Source: Prosthecomicrobium sp. N25
GTDB lineage: Bacteria; Pseudomonadota; Alphaproteobacteria; Rhizobiales; Ancalomicrobiaceae
NCBI RefSeq assembly: GCF_037203705.1
Contig: NZ_JBBCAT010000001.1
Location: 1,089,418-1,153,417, forward strand
DNA length: 64,000 nt
Direction: 5' to 3'
This document shows positions 54,193 to 63,373 of this stretch, piece after piece. The first letter of the stretch is position 1. Each line of letters opens with the position of its first letter. Both the position numbers and the translations under genes were made by a program. A model generated the notes under the pieces. It did no database searches and was not told the origin of the DNA. It worked only from the letters and a program-made list of their open reading frames with translations.

Positions 54193-57100
54193 ATGTCCCC
54201 CACGACCGAACCGGCCGAGACCCCGAACTTTCTCGCCGCAGGCGGCGGCGTCGGGGCGCTGATGCGTGCCCACGATTGGTCCGGTTCGCCGCTCGGCCCG
54301 CCTGACGGCTGGCCGCAGTCGCTGCGCTCGGTCGTCGGGCTGCTGCTCCATTCGAAGTTCCCGATGTTCGTGGCGTGGGGTGCCGAGCTCGGCTTTCTCT
54401 ACAACGATCCCTATGCGGAAATCCTCGGCGCCAAGCACCCCCGGGCTCTCGGCCGGCGCTTCGTCGAGATCTGGCCGGAGATCTGGCCCGACATCCTGCC
54501 GCTGATCGACGCCGCCATGGCGGGCGAGGCGATCTACCGGGAGAACCTGCCCCTCAGGATGAACCGGCGGGGCCGCGACGAGGACACCTGGTTCACCTTC
54601 TCGTATTCTCCGGTGCGCGACGAGACCGGCAAGGTCGCCGGCATGTTCTGCGCCGTGGCCGAAACCACCGCGCAGGTCTTGGCCGCTCGCCGCCGCGACG
54701 CCCTCCTGCGGCTGGACGAGCGGCTGCGCGACGTCGTCAACACGGCGGATCTGTCCTTTGTCGCGTCGGAACTGCTCGGCGAGGCGCTCGGAGCCTCGCG
54801 CGTCGGCTACGGGGCGATCGACCACGACGCGGGAACCACCCGGGTCGAAAGAAGCTGGTTCGCGCCCGGATACGACGACCTGGCCGGCCTGCACCGCTTC
54901 TCCGACTACGGATCCTACCTCGATGATCTGCGGGTGGGCAGGATCGTCGCGAACGCGAATGTCGAGACGGACCCGCGGACCGCTGCGAACGCCGGTTCGT
55001 TTCAGAAGCTTCGGATCAAGGCCCACCTCGACGTGCCCGTGGTCGAGAATGGGCGCACGGTCGGGCAGTTGTTCGTTCACTCGCCCGTCCCTCGCGTTTG
55101 GGCGGACGAGGAGATCGCCTTCGTGCGCGACTTCGCTGAACGCACCCACGCGGCGATCGCCCGCCGCACCGCCGAGCAGGAGCTGCGGGAGAGCGAGGAG
55201 TTCAACCGCCGCATTCTCGGCGCCTCCGCCGACTGCATCAAGGTGCTCGGCCTGGACGCCCGGCTCGAGTTCATGTCGGAAGGCGGGCTCTGCGCGATGG
55301 AGGTCGACGACGTCGCGTCCATCAGGGGTGCCCTCTGGCCCCGGTTCTGGGACAGGGAGGGTCGAGCCAGGGCGCAGGCCGCCGTGGACGACGCGAAGCG
55401 CGGCGGCACCGGAAGGTTTCAGGGCCTCGCCCCGACCATGAAGGGAAACCCGCGTTGGTGGGACGTGATCGTCACGCCGATCGCTGGTCCGGACGGTCGC
55501 CCGGAGAAGCTCCTGTCCGTCTCGCGCGACATGACCGCGACGAAGCAGGCCGAGCAGGCTCTGCGGGTGAGCGAGGAGCGGCTCCGCACCGCCCTGACGA
55601 TCGAGACGGCGGGTGCGATCTACTTCGACATGACCGGCACGCTGACCGACGCCAACGACGCCTTTCTGAAGATGAGCGGGTACACGCGTGCTGATCTCGC
55701 GACAGGTCAGGTGACGTGGCAGCGGCTGACCCCGCCCGAGCATAGGCACACGTCAGAGCGGGCCTTTGCGGAACTGAAGGCGCGTGGCGTCACCACGCCC
55801 TACGAGAAGGAATACGTCCGCAAGGACGGGTCGCGCTGGTGGGCGCTCTTCGCGGCCAAGCTCCTGCCCGACGGGACCGGCTTCGAGTTCGTTCTCGACA
55901 TCACCGATCGAAAGAGCGCCGAGGCCCGCCTGAGGGAGTTGAACGAGACCCTCGAGGCTCAGGTCGCGGCACGCTCGGCGGAACGCGACCGTCTCTGGAA
56001 TCTTTCCCAGGACATGCTCGCCCGTGCCGACTACAGCGGCATGATGTCGGCCGTCAGCCCCGCATGGACTCATGTTCTGGGCTGGAGCGAAGCCGAACTG
56101 CTGAGCCGCGGCTACGGGACCTTCATGCATCCGGACGACATGCCCCCCACTTTGGCGGCCATCGCCACGATGGCGGAAACGATGAAGCCGAGCCGGTTCG
56201 AGAACCGCATCGCCACGAAGGAGGGAGGCTTCAAGCACATCGAGTGGACGGTCGCTCCCGAATCCGACGGGATCAATTTCATCGCCGTCGGGCGCGACCT
56301 CAGCCACTCCAAGGCGCGCGAAGCCGAGCTGGAGGCGGCCCGGGAAGCCCTGCGCCAGAGCCAGAAGATGGAGGCGATGGGCCAGCTTACCGGCGGCGTC
56401 GCCCACGACTTCAACAACCTGCTGACGCCGATCGTGGGCGCGCTCGACATGCTCCAGCGCAACGGACTGGGCGATGACCGCCAGCAGAGGCTGATCGCCG
56501 GCGCCGCCCAATCCGCCGACCGGGCGAAGCTCCTCGTCCAACGCCTTCTCGCATTCGCGCGGCGCCAGCCCCTTCAGCCGGTTGCGGTGGACATCACCAG
56601 GCTGGTGAGGAACATGGCGGAGTTGGTGGCGAGCACGACCGGTCCGCAGATCAGGGTCGTGGTGGATGCCGAGCCCGATTTGCCGCCCGCCACGGCGGAC
56701 CCGAACCAACTCGAGATGGCGCTCCTGAACCTCGCCGTGAATGCCCGGGACGCCATGCCGGACGGCGGGACGCTTCGGATCAGCGCGGCGGCGGACAGGA
56801 TCGAGCGGGACGGAGGTCTCGAGCTCAGGCCCGGACGGTACATCCGACTTTCTGTCGCCGATACGGGCGCGGGGATGGACGAGGCGACGCTGTCCCGTGC
56901 CGTGGAGCCGTTCTTCTCGACGAAAGGGGTCGGAAAGGGCACGGGGCTCGGCCTCAGCATGGTCCACGGGCTGGCCTCCCAGCTCGGCGGCGCCCTGACC
57001 ATCGCGAGCAAGCTAGGGCTGGGCACCGACATCGAGCTCTGGTTGCCGCAGGCCGAGGCGATGCCGGCCGAGCCGCCCGCTCCTTCCGATTCGGCGTCGG

Positions 57101-57471
57101 TCCGCGGACGCGGCAAGGCGTTGATCGTCGACGACGAGGATCTGGTTCGCCTGAGCACGGCGGACATGCTGAGCGAACTCGGCTACGGGGTCGTCGAGGC
57201 GGCCTCGGCGGAGGAAGCGCTCCGCCTGATGGGGAGCGGCGCGCGCGTGGACCTGGTGGTGACCGATCACCTGATGCCGGGCCTGAGCGGCGCCGAACTC
57301 ACGCGCATCATCCGCGATCGCAGCCCCGGCCTGCCGGTCTTGATCGTGTCGGGCTATGCCGAGGCGGACGGCATCGCGCCCGACCTGCCCCGCCTCACCA
57401 AGCCCTTCCGAAAGGACGAACTCGCCCTGGCACTGGCAGCCGTCGCGAAGCCTCACACCGCACATGAATGA
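54193..57471 (+). CDS. hybrid sensor histidine kinase (PAS-GAF-PAS-PAS-PAS-HisKA-HATPase-REC)
   Basis: A 1092-residue soluble hybrid kinase. The order is PAS (about 25-150), GAF (175-325), three PAS domains (330-720), HisKA with GGVAHDFNNLL (His about 737), HATPase with NARDAMPDGG, DTGAGMDE and GKGTGLGLSM, and a receiver domain with VDDED, VVTDHLMPG (Asp about 1023) and TKPFRK. No membrane span is seen, so it senses a cytoplasmic cue. The frame is open 85 codons upstream, but the PAS domain starts after MSPTTEP; the ribosome site is weak. No response regulator gene is next to it. Confidence 0.88.
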   Translation: MSPTTEPAETPNFLAAGGGVGALMRAHDWSGSPLGPPDGWPQSLRSVVGLLLHSKFPMFVAWGAELGFLYNDPYAEILGAKHPRALGRRFVEIWPEIWPDILPLIDAAMAGEAIYRENLPLRMNRRGRDEDTWFTFSYSPVRDETGKVAGMFCAVAETTAQVLAARRRDALLRLDERLRDVVNTADLSFVASELLGEALGASRVGYGAIDHDAGTTRVERSWFAPGYDDLAGLHRFSDYGSYLDDLRVGRIVANANVETDPRTAANAGSFQKLRIKAHLDVPVVENGRTVGQLFVHSPVPRVWADEEIAFVRDFAERTHAAIARRTAEQELRESEEFNRRILGASADCIKVLGLDARLEFMSEGGLCAMEVDDVASIRGALWPRFWDREGRARAQAAVDDAKRGGTGRFQGLAPTMKGNPRWWDVIVTPIAGPDGRPEKLLSVSRDMTATKQAEQALRVSEERLRTALTIETAGAIYFDMTGTLTDANDAFLKMSGYTRADLATGQVTWQRLTPPEHRHTSERAFAELKARGVTTPYEKEYVRKDGSRWWALFAAKLLPDGTGFEFVLDITDRKSAEARLRELNETLEAQVAARSAERDRLWNLSQDMLARADYSGMMSAVSPAWTHVLGWSEAELLSRGYGTFMHPDDMPPTLAAIATMAETMKPSRFENRIATKEGGFKHIEWTVAPESDGINFIAVGRDLSHSKAREAELEAAREALRQSQKMEAMGQLTGGVAHDFNNLLTPIVGALDMLQRNGLGDDRQQRLIAGAAQSADRAKLLVQRLLAFARRQPLQPVAVDITRLVRNMAELVASTTGPQIRVVVDAEPDLPPATADPNQLEMALLNLAVNARDAMPDGGTLRISAAADRIERDGGLELRPGRYIRLSVADTGAGMDEATLSRAVEPFFSTKGVGKGTGLGLSMVHGLASQLGGALTIASKLGLGTDIELWLPQAEAMPAEPPAPSDSASVRGRGKALIVDDEDLVRLSTADMLSELGYGVVEAASAEEALRLMGSGARVDLVVTDHLMPGLSGAELTRIIRDRSPGLPVLIVSGYAEADGIAPDLPRLTKPFRKDELALALAAVAKPHTAHE

Positions 57472-57565
57472 CTTGGCTGGGTTTGTTGGGTAGCTCTTCG
57501 CGTCGGCCACCTGAGGACGACACCAGCGCGCCAGTCAGAATGCTGTAGCCATTCGGCTCGTGAGA

Positions 57566-57642
57566 TGGCGCACCCGACAGGATTCGAACCTGTGACCTCT
57601 GCCTTCGGAGGGCAACGCTCTATCCAGCTGAGCTACGGGTGC
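57566..57642 (-). tRNA. tRNA-Arg (anticodon CCG)
   Basis: On the minus strand the sequence folds into a full tRNA: acceptor GCACCCG pairs with CGGGTGC, the anticodon loop is CTCCGAA giving anticodon CCG, the T-arm contains GTTCGAATC, and the 3-prime CCA is encoded at 57566-57568. CCG reads the arginine codon CGG, common in this GC-rich DNA. It lies between the convergently arranged hybrid kinase gene and the ThDP-enzyme gene. Confidence 0.95.
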
Positions 57643-57744
57643 GTCGGTGTTTCCGCCGGGCCCTGCTGGATGGCGCCGGCGAGGTCTGAATAGCCGATCC
57701 GGGGGGCGTCGGCAACCGGGAAGGCGGGCGCCTCGGCGATCGTC

Positions 57745-59424
57745 TCACCCCCGCGCCCGGTTGCGCAAGGCCGAGATCGTCGTCGTCGGGGTGATGCCCT
57801 CCGGGTCGACCTTGAGGTGGACGAGGGCCGGCCGCCCGGCCGCGAGCGCCTCGTCGAGGGCGGCGGGGATCTGCTCGGTGCGGTCCACGGTGAGGCCGAG
57901 GCCGCCATAGGCGCGCGCCAGGGCCGCGAAGTCGGGGTTGAGCAGGTCCGTGCCGTGGACGCGCGCCGGATATTCCCGCTCCTGGTGCATGCGGATCGTG
58001 CCGTAGATGCCGTTGTCGACCAGCACCACCACCACCGCGGCGCCGTATTGGACCGCGGTGCCGAACTCTTGCATGGTCATCTGGTAGCAGCCGTCGCCCG
58101 CGAAGCAGACGACCGGGCGGTCCGGAAACTGAAGCTTCGCCCCGATCGCAGCCGGCAGGCCGTAGCCCATGGAGCCGGAGGTCGGCGAGGCCTGCGTCCC
58201 ATAGCGCCGGAAGCGCCAGAAGCGGTGCACCCAGGTGGCGTAGTTGCCGGCCCCGGTGGTCAGGATGGCGTCGTCGGGCAGCACCCGGCGCAGATGCTCG
58301 ATAACCGCGCCGGTCTGCACCGGCCCGGGAATCGTCGGCAGGGCCTCCGACCAGGCCCTGTAGTCGGCATGCGCCTCCCGCGTCCAGCCGCGCCAGCGGA
58401 TCTCCCCGTGCGGCGGCTGCAGGCTCTCGGCCGCGGCCGCGAAGGCCGCCGGGCTGGCGTTGACGGCGACCGCCGGCCGGTAGACCCGGCCGAGTTCCTC
58501 CGCACCCGGATGCACATGCACGAGCGTCTGCCGTGGGTTCGGGATGCCGAGGAGCGTGTAGCTCTGGCTCGGCATCTCGGAGAGTCGGCCGCCGACCATC
58601 AGCAGCAGATCGGCCGCGTCGATGCGCGCCTTGAGTTTCGGGTTGAGGCCGATGCCGACGTCGCCGGCATAGCGCGGGTCGAGGTGGTCGAACAGCATCT
58701 GGCGCCGGAACGAGCAGGCGACCGGCAGGTCGAAGGCCTCGGCGAAGCGGGCGAAGCGGCGGACCGCCGTCTCGCTCCAGCGGGAGCCGCCGAGAATGGC
58801 GAGCGGCCGTTCCGCCGCCCACAGCCGCTTCTGCAGGTCCCACATCTGGTTCAGGCCCGGATGCGTCTCCACCGGTTCGCACGGCTCCGCCGCCACCGCC
58901 GCGGCGGTCTCCACCAGCATGTCCTCGGGAAGCGCCAGGACGACCGGGCCAGGCCGCCCCGCGGTCGCCGTGTGGAAGGCGTGCGAGATCATCTCGGGCA
59001 CCCGGTCGGCGCTGTCGATCTCCGCCACCCACTTGGCGACGGACCCGAACACCGCCCCGTAATCCATCTCCTGGAAGGCTTCGCGATGGCGGAAGCCGCG
59101 CTCGATCTGGCCGATGAAGAGGATCATCGGCGTCGAATCCTGGCGCGCCACGTGCAGACCGGCGGCCGCGTTGGTGGCGCCGGGGCCGCGCGTCACGAAG
59201 GCGATCCCCGGCCGCCCCGTCAGCTTGCCCGTCGCCTCGGCCATCATGGCGGCCCCCGACTCGTGCCGGCAGACGACGGTCGCCACCGGGCTGTCGTGCA
59301 GCGCGTCGAGAACCGCGAGATAGCTCTCGCCCGGCACGCAGAAGACCCGCTCGACGCCGTTCCGCTCAAGCGCTTCCACGAGCAGCCGCGCGCCCGTCGT
59401 CCTGTTCGTCGCCTCGTCGGTCAC
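57745..59424 (-). CDS. thiamine-diphosphate-dependent enzyme (acetolactate-synthase-like)
   Basis: A 559-residue ThDP enzyme. CRHESGAAMMAEATGKL near residue 52 holds the catalytic Glu that activates thiamine; GDGCYQMTMQEFGTAV and DNGIYGTI near residue 440 are the ThDP/Mg site. It lacks neighbours of branched-chain amino-acid synthesis and has no regulatory subunit gene nearby, so it is more likely a catabolic member (benzoylformate or sulfopyruvate-decarboxylase-like) than an anabolic acetolactate synthase. GTG start after a GGGAGAGGG ribosome site. Confidence 0.75.
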   Translation of the reverse strand: MTDEATNRTTGARLLVEALERNGVERVFCVPGESYLAVLDALHDSPVATVVCRHESGAAMMAEATGKLTGRPGIAFVTRGPGATNAAAGLHVARQDSTPMILFIGQIERGFRHREAFQEMDYGAVFGSVAKWVAEIDSADRVPEMISHAFHTATAGRPGPVVLALPEDMLVETAAAVAAEPCEPVETHPGLNQMWDLQKRLWAAERPLAILGGSRWSETAVRRFARFAEAFDLPVACSFRRQMLFDHLDPRYAGDVGIGLNPKLKARIDAADLLLMVGGRLSEMPSQSYTLLGIPNPRQTLVHVHPGAEELGRVYRPAVAVNASPAAFAAAAESLQPPHGEIRWRGWTREAHADYRAWSEALPTIPGPVQTGAVIEHLRRVLPDDAILTTGAGNYATWVHRFWRFRRYGTQASPTSGSMGYGLPAAIGAKLQFPDRPVVCFAGDGCYQMTMQEFGTAVQYGAAVVVVLVDNGIYGTIRMHQEREYPARVHGTDLLNPDFAALARAYGGLGLTVDRTEQIPAALDEALAAGRPALVHLKVDPEGITPTTTISALRNRARG

Positions 59425-59485
59425 GTCCGGCCCTCTCCCGCGCCGGTCCGCGGCGCCCGTCTCCCATATCCGGTTCGGCCGGCGG

Positions 59486-59503
59486 AAAAAAGCGCCGCGG
59501 CGC
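59486..59503 (-). terminator. possible terminator after the Hsp20 gene
   Basis: On the minus strand the palindrome GCGCCGCGGCGC is followed at once by six T residues. The stem with a normal loop is only about four base pairs, so the call rests mainly on the T-run and its place 46 bp after the stop codon. Confidence 0.4.
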
Positions 59504-59549
59504 GGACGAGGCCCGCCCACGCCGAGCAAGCGCCTCGGAAACGGAGCCG

Positions 59550-60017
59550 CTACGCCGTCTTGATGGCGATCTTCTCCACCGGCTTCTTCGCCTCCGCCGG
59601 CTTCGGCACGTGGATCTTCAGGACGCCGTTCCGGAAGGTCGCCTCGACGGCCTTCGGATCGGCCGCGAAGGGGAGGGGAACGGTCCGCGAGAAGGAGCCG
59701 TAGCTGCGCTCGACGAGGTGGACGTTCTTGTCCGTCTCCTCGTGCTCGGACTTCTTCTCGCCCCGGATCGTCAGCGCATCCGAGGTGACCGTGAGGTCGA
59801 CGTCCTTCTCGTCGACCCCCGGCAGTTCCGCCGTCACCTCCAGCGCCTCCGCGGTCTCCGCCACGTCGACGGCCGGGAACTTCGGTCCGGCGAAGGCCTT
59901 GAGGCTGGCCGGCAGGCCCTTGCCGAAGCTGTCGAAGACCTGGTCGATCTCCTCGCGCAGGCTCTTGAACGGGTCGCGCGGGTCGTTGCCCCAGAGCGTC
60001 GGGAAAAGCGATTTCAT
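59550..60017 (-). CDS. Hsp20/alpha-crystallin small heat shock protein
   Basis: A 155-residue holdase chaperone. Residues 45-140 form the alpha-crystallin domain, with EVTAELPGVDEKDVDLTV, the YGSFSRTVPLP segment and FRNGVLKIHVPKP, the A-x-x-x-N-G-V-L type motif. The C-terminal tail is lysine- and alanine-rich. AAGGAGAGGAC precedes the ATG. It protects proteins from aggregation in the cytoplasm. It probably has its own promoter in the 123-bp gap upstream. Confidence 0.88.
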   Translation of the reverse strand: MKSLFPTLWGNDPRDPFKSLREEIDQVFDSFGKGLPASLKAFAGPKFPAVDVAETAEALEVTAELPGVDEKDVDLTVTSDALTIRGEKKSEHEETDKNVHLVERSYGSFSRTVPLPFAADPKAVEATFRNGVLKIHVPKPAEAKKPVEKIAIKTA

Positions 60018-60084
60018 GGTCGTCCTCTCCTTGGACCGTGGTGGATCGGCGCGGTCCGGCCGACCCGGGGAGGGCTCGGCCAGC

Positions 60085-60112
60085 AACACATTTGTAGTAT
60101 GCGATATAAAAT
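60085..60112 (-). promoter_or_regulatory. AT-rich promoter-like stretch upstream of the Hsp20 gene
   Basis: The only AT-rich run in this gap. Read on the minus strand it is GATTTTATATCGCATACTAC and further A/T bases, with candidate -10 elements, about 70-95 bp upstream of the Hsp20 ATG. No heat-shock sigma -35 box is clear. Confidence 0.35.
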
Positions 60113-60140
60113 CGGCGCGGCTTTGACCTGCCGCAAGCCG

Positions 60141-60518
60141 TCAGACGGTCGTGACGGTGACGACCTGGAACGTGTTCAACTCCCCGTCCTCGTCCCGGAT
60201 CGAGACGTATTCGCCGGGGTTGAAGGCATGGCTGCCGAACCGGTAGCCCGCCTCGTCGTCCTCGTCTCCCGCCACGTCGTAGTGGAAGGCCCAGCTTCCG
60301 CCCGGCCGGTGCACCAGATGGCCGATGTCCTCGTCCTCGTCGCCCCAGAAACGGCGGACGCGACAATGCTCGCGCGCCTTGCGCCACGCTTCGGCATCGA
60401 TGTGGCCGGACCCGTCGAGCGGCGCCAGGAACTCGTAGCCGTGGCGCGCCGACCCGTTCGGATGCTCCCGCGTGCGGGCGAGGTTCAGGCGAATCTTCTT
60501 CAAAGCGATCGGGCCCAT
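60141..60518 (-). CDS. conserved-looking 125-residue protein of unknown function
   Basis: An acidic, histidine-containing small protein beginning MGPIALKKIRLNLAR and containing HCRVRRFWGDEDEDIGHLVH and an FNPGEYVSIRDEDGE segment. No known domain is recognised, although the sequence looks like a well-behaved soluble protein. GGAGGA lies just before the ATG. It is divergent from the phosphotransferase-kinase gene, and both share a central TTGAC-N4-GTCAA box about 60-70 bp from each start, which links it to low oxygen or NO response. Confidence 0.65.
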   Translation of the reverse strand: MGPIALKKIRLNLARTREHPNGSARHGYEFLAPLDGSGHIDAEAWRKAREHCRVRRFWGDEDEDIGHLVHRPGGSWAFHYDVAGDEDDEAGYRFGSHAFNPGEYVSIRDEDGELNTFQVVTVTTV

Positions 60519-60570
60519 CCGTATCCTCCGGGTCGTTCGGGCGATCATGGCCGGTGCCGGGCGGCCGGCA

Positions 60571-60584
60571 TTGACCTCCGTCAA
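60571..60584. promoter_or_regulatory. perfect TTGAC-N4-GTCAA box shared by divergent genes
   Basis: TTGACCTCCGTCAA has the same half-sites as the nirI box. Its centre is 59 bp upstream of the small unknown gene and 70 bp upstream of the phosphotransferase-kinase gene, so one dimer could activate both. It is outside the nir cluster by 12 kb. Confidence 0.65.
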
Positions 60585-60647
60585 CGCGGATCCCCGCGGC
60601 CTGGCATTCGAGATGGGGATCGCCGCCGCCAACGTCACGAGGGGCCG

Positions 60648-62270
60648 ATGTCCGCACACGAATCGTCCGTTCCCGGCGGCCAGGACGCCGTCCGGCGCTG
60701 GCTGGCGGATCCCGCGACCCATGGGCTCGAGGGACCCGTGCAGGTCGTCGAGACCCACGCCAACCTCGTGTTCCTCGCCGGCCCCACCGCCTGGAAGCTG
60801 AAGAAGGCCGTCCGCTTCCCCTTCCTGGACTATTCCACGCTCGAGCGCCGGGAGGCTGCCTGCCGCCGCGAGGTCGAGCGCAACGCGCCCGCCGCCCCGG
60901 AGATCTACCGGCGCGCCGTCCCGGTCACCGCGCCGGCCGGCGGCGGCTTCGCCCTCGGCGGCGACGGCCCGGCCGTCGAATGGCTCGTCGAGATGGCCCG
61001 TTTCGACGAGACCCGCACGCTCGACCGCGTCCTCGCGGAGGGGCCCCTGCCGGAGCCCCTCGTGGCCGATCTCGCCCGCTCCGTCGCCGCCGCCCAGGCG
61101 CTCGCGCCGCCCCGCGACGCCGGGCCCTGGATCGACGACCTCGCCCGCTACGTCGAGCAGAACGACGCCGCCTTCCGGGCCGAGCCGGACCTCTTTCCGC
61201 CCGCCGCCGTCGCCGGCCTCGCCGCCGCCGCGCGCGCCTGGCACGGTCGCATCGCCGACCTCCTCGCCGAACGCGGCCGCCTCGGCACCGTCCGCCTCCT
61301 GCACGGCGACCTGCACGCCGGCAACGTCGTGCTGGTCGACGGCCGGCCCGTCGTCTTCGACGGCATCGAGTTCGACGACGCGATCGCCACCGCCGACCTC
61401 CTGTACGACGCCGGCTTCCTGGTCATGGACCTCGACGAGCGCGGCCACCGGGCCGAAGCCGCGCTGCTCCTGAACCGCTTCCTGGTCGAGACCGTCCGCC
61501 ACGAGGCACGCCGCGGCGGCGACGTGGCGGACCTGCTCCGGCGCGAGACCGAAGCCCTCGCGGCCCTGCCGTTCTTCCTGATGATGCGCGCCGCCATCCG
61601 CGCCAAGGTGACGGCCGCCCGCGCCGCCGCTGTCGGCGGGCCGGACGCCGCGGCCCTGCGCCGGAGCGCGCTGGGCTACTTCGACGCCGCCCGGCGCTAC
61701 CTGGACCCGGCCGAGCCCGTGCTGGTCGCCGTCGGTGGGCTCTCCGGCACCGGCAAGTCGACCCTCGCCCGCCGGCTCGCGCCCCTCCTCGGCCGCGCCC
61801 CCGGCGCCCTGCATCTCAGGACCGACGTCATCCGCAAGCTCCTGCAACGCGCCCCCGAGCATGAGCCGCTGCCGCCGGAGGCCTACGCGCCCGAGCGCCG
61901 GGCCGAGGTCTTCGACCTCATCGCCCGCCTCGCCCGCACCGGGCTGGCGGCCGGCCGGGCCGTGGTGGTGGACGCGGTCGCGGCGCGCCCGGAGGAGCGG
62001 CAGGCCTTCGCGCGGGCGGCCGGCGCCGCGCAGGCGCGCTTCGCCGGCCTCTGGCTGGAGGCCCCCCTGGACACCCGCCTAGGCCGGGTCGAGCGGCGGA
62101 CCGCCGACGCGTCCGATGCCGACGGTTCGGTGGTGCGCGTGCAGGACGGCTACGACCTCGGTCCGCTCGACTGGATCCGCGTCGGCTCGGGCGGCAGCCC
62201 CGGGGAGACCTTCGCGACCGCCCGCGCCGCCCTGGCCAGGGTCGGCGTCCCGCTGTCAGAGCCCGAATGA
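60648..62270 (+). CDS. fusion of aminoglycoside-phosphotransferase-like and P-loop kinase domains
   Basis: A 540-residue protein with two domains. Residues 15-330 are a phosphotransferase of the APH type, with LHGDLHAGNV (catalytic Asp about 220) and VFDGIEFDDAI. Residues 355-535 are a P-loop kinase with GGLSGTGKSTLARRL as Walker A. The pair occurs fused in many proteobacteria, but the substrate is unknown; resistance is not implied. It starts at the ATG 64 bp downstream of the shared Fnr-type box. It overlaps the azlD end by 15 bp. Confidence 0.82.
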   Translation: MSAHESSVPGGQDAVRRWLADPATHGLEGPVQVVETHANLVFLAGPTAWKLKKAVRFPFLDYSTLERREAACRREVERNAPAAPEIYRRAVPVTAPAGGGFALGGDGPAVEWLVEMARFDETRTLDRVLAEGPLPEPLVADLARSVAAAQALAPPRDAGPWIDDLARYVEQNDAAFRAEPDLFPPAAVAGLAAAARAWHGRIADLLAERGRLGTVRLLHGDLHAGNVVLVDGRPVVFDGIEFDDAIATADLLYDAGFLVMDLDERGHRAEAALLLNRFLVETVRHEARRGGDVADLLRRETEALAALPFFLMMRAAIRAKVTAARAAAVGGPDAAALRRSALGYFDAARRYLDPAEPVLVAVGGLSGTGKSTLARRLAPLLGRAPGALHLRTDVIRKLLQRAPEHEPLPPEAYAPERRAEVFDLIARLARTGLAAGRAVVVDAVAARPEERQAFARAAGAAQARFAGLWLEAPLDTRLGRVERRTADASDADGSVVRVQDGYDLGPLDWIRVGSGGSPGETFATARAALARVGVPLSEPE

Positions 62271-62561
62271 CCGCGCCAGCGCCGCCACGCCGACCGCGGC
62301 CGCGACCGCCAGGGTGTCCTTGCGGCTGAGCGCCATGACGGCCGCCGTCACCGCCAGAGCGGCGAGCGCGACGCCGCCGCCCCGCAGCGCGACCGGCGCC
62401 ACCGTGGCGATCAGGATGGCGCCCGGCAGGGCCTCCAGGGCGCGGCGCACGGGCGGGGTCAGGGTGACTCGGCCCATCACCAGGTAGCCGCCGGCGCGCA
62501 GCCCGTAGGTCACGGCCGCCATGGCGAGGATGACGAGCCAGGCCGGGACGCTGTCAGGCAT
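62256..62561 (-). CDS. azlD: AzlD-type branched-chain amino acid exporter subunit
   Basis: A 101-residue membrane protein with three hydrophobic spans, beginning WLVILAMAAVTYGLRAGGYL and containing PPVRRALEALPGAILIATV, the AzlD family core. It works with AzlC to export branched-chain or related amino acids. It overlaps azlC by 8 bp and converges with the phosphotransferase-kinase gene. Confidence 0.85.
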   Translation of the reverse strand: MPDSVPAWLVILAMAAVTYGLRAGGYLVMGRVTLTPPVRRALEALPGAILIATVAPVALRGGGVALAALAVTAAVMALSRKDTLAVAAAVGVAALARSFGL

Positions 62562-63273
62562 CGCCGCCGTCCCTCGGTCCCAGGATCGCGCCCGCGAGCG
62601 ATCCGGTGACGGCGCCGGTCACGATGAACCAGTAGCCCGCCACGAGCTCCGCGGTGGCGAGCGAGACCACGCCCGAGACGATCCAGGGCAGCGACCGGCG
62701 CGGCCCCCGCCAGAGCGGCACCAGCATGGCGACGAAGAAGGCCGGCATCATCAGGTCGAGCCCCCAGCGGCGCGGGTCCGCGACCAGGGCCCCGAACAGG
62801 TAGCCGGGGATCGCCGCCCCCGCCCAGACCATCCAGATCACCAGGCCCGACCCGACCAGGACCGCCCAGTCGTTGCCGCCCTCCGCCCGGTAGCGCAGTG
62901 CGATCACCCAGTTGGCGTCGGTGAGGATGCCGAGCGCCGGGTAGACCTGCCGGGCCGGGACGCCGCCGAGCCAGGGCCTGAGCGCCGCGCCCATCAGGAT
63001 GAGCCGCAGGTTGATGGCCGCCACGACGCCGACGACCGCCACCGCTGCCGCCGGCGTCAGCGGGGTCGTCCAGATCTCAAGCCCGACGAGTTGGGACGCG
63101 CCTGCGTAGACGAGCGCGCTCATCACCGCCGCCTCGGCGAGCGTCAGCCCCTTCTGGACCGCGACCGTGCCGTAGGCCAGCGCGAAGGCCGCGATGCCGG
63201 GCAGGATCGGCAGGGAGAGGCGCACCCCGAGCAGGAACCCGGCGCGTGTGAACTGCGGCATGGCATCCGACAT
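62554..63273 (-). CDS. azlC: AzlC-type branched-chain amino acid exporter
   Basis: A 239-residue inner-membrane protein with about five spans. FALAYGTVAVQKGLTLAEAAVMSALVYAGASQLVG, in parts, is the AzlC hallmark near residues 30-65, and ALRPWLGGVP follows in the middle. It is the larger subunit of the AzlCD exporter and overlaps azlD. No regulatory gene is adjacent. Confidence 0.88.
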   Translation of the reverse strand: MSDAMPQFTRAGFLLGVRLSLPILPGIAAFALAYGTVAVQKGLTLAEAAVMSALVYAGASQLVGLEIWTTPLTPAAAVAVVGVVAAINLRLILMGAALRPWLGGVPARQVYPALGILTDANWVIALRYRAEGGNDWAVLVGSGLVIWMVWAGAAIPGYLFGALVADPRRWGLDLMMPAFFVAMLVPLWRGPRRSLPWIVSGVVSLATAELVAGYWFIVTGAVTGSLAGAILGPRDGGDA

Positions 63274-63373
63274 GGCGGCTCCGGCGGCGACGCCGACCGA
63301 CGTAGCATGCCTTGGCGCCCGCGAGAGCGCCCCCGGCCCGCATGGCGCGCATGCCGGCTCGGCGGCGTGCGCC

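Noticed and set aside
54193-57642. Genomic island inserted at tRNA-Arg
   Set aside because: No integrase, no repeated tRNA end and no attachment duplication are visible; AT-richness of one gap is not enough.
57745-59424. Anabolic acetolactate synthase ilvB
   Set aside because: No ilvH or ilvC is adjacent and the gene stands alone beside Hsp20; the substrate cannot be assigned.
60648-62270. Aminoglycoside resistance gene
   Set aside because: The APH-like domain belongs to a widespread fusion with a P-loop kinase; the fold alone does not show antibiotic phosphorylation.
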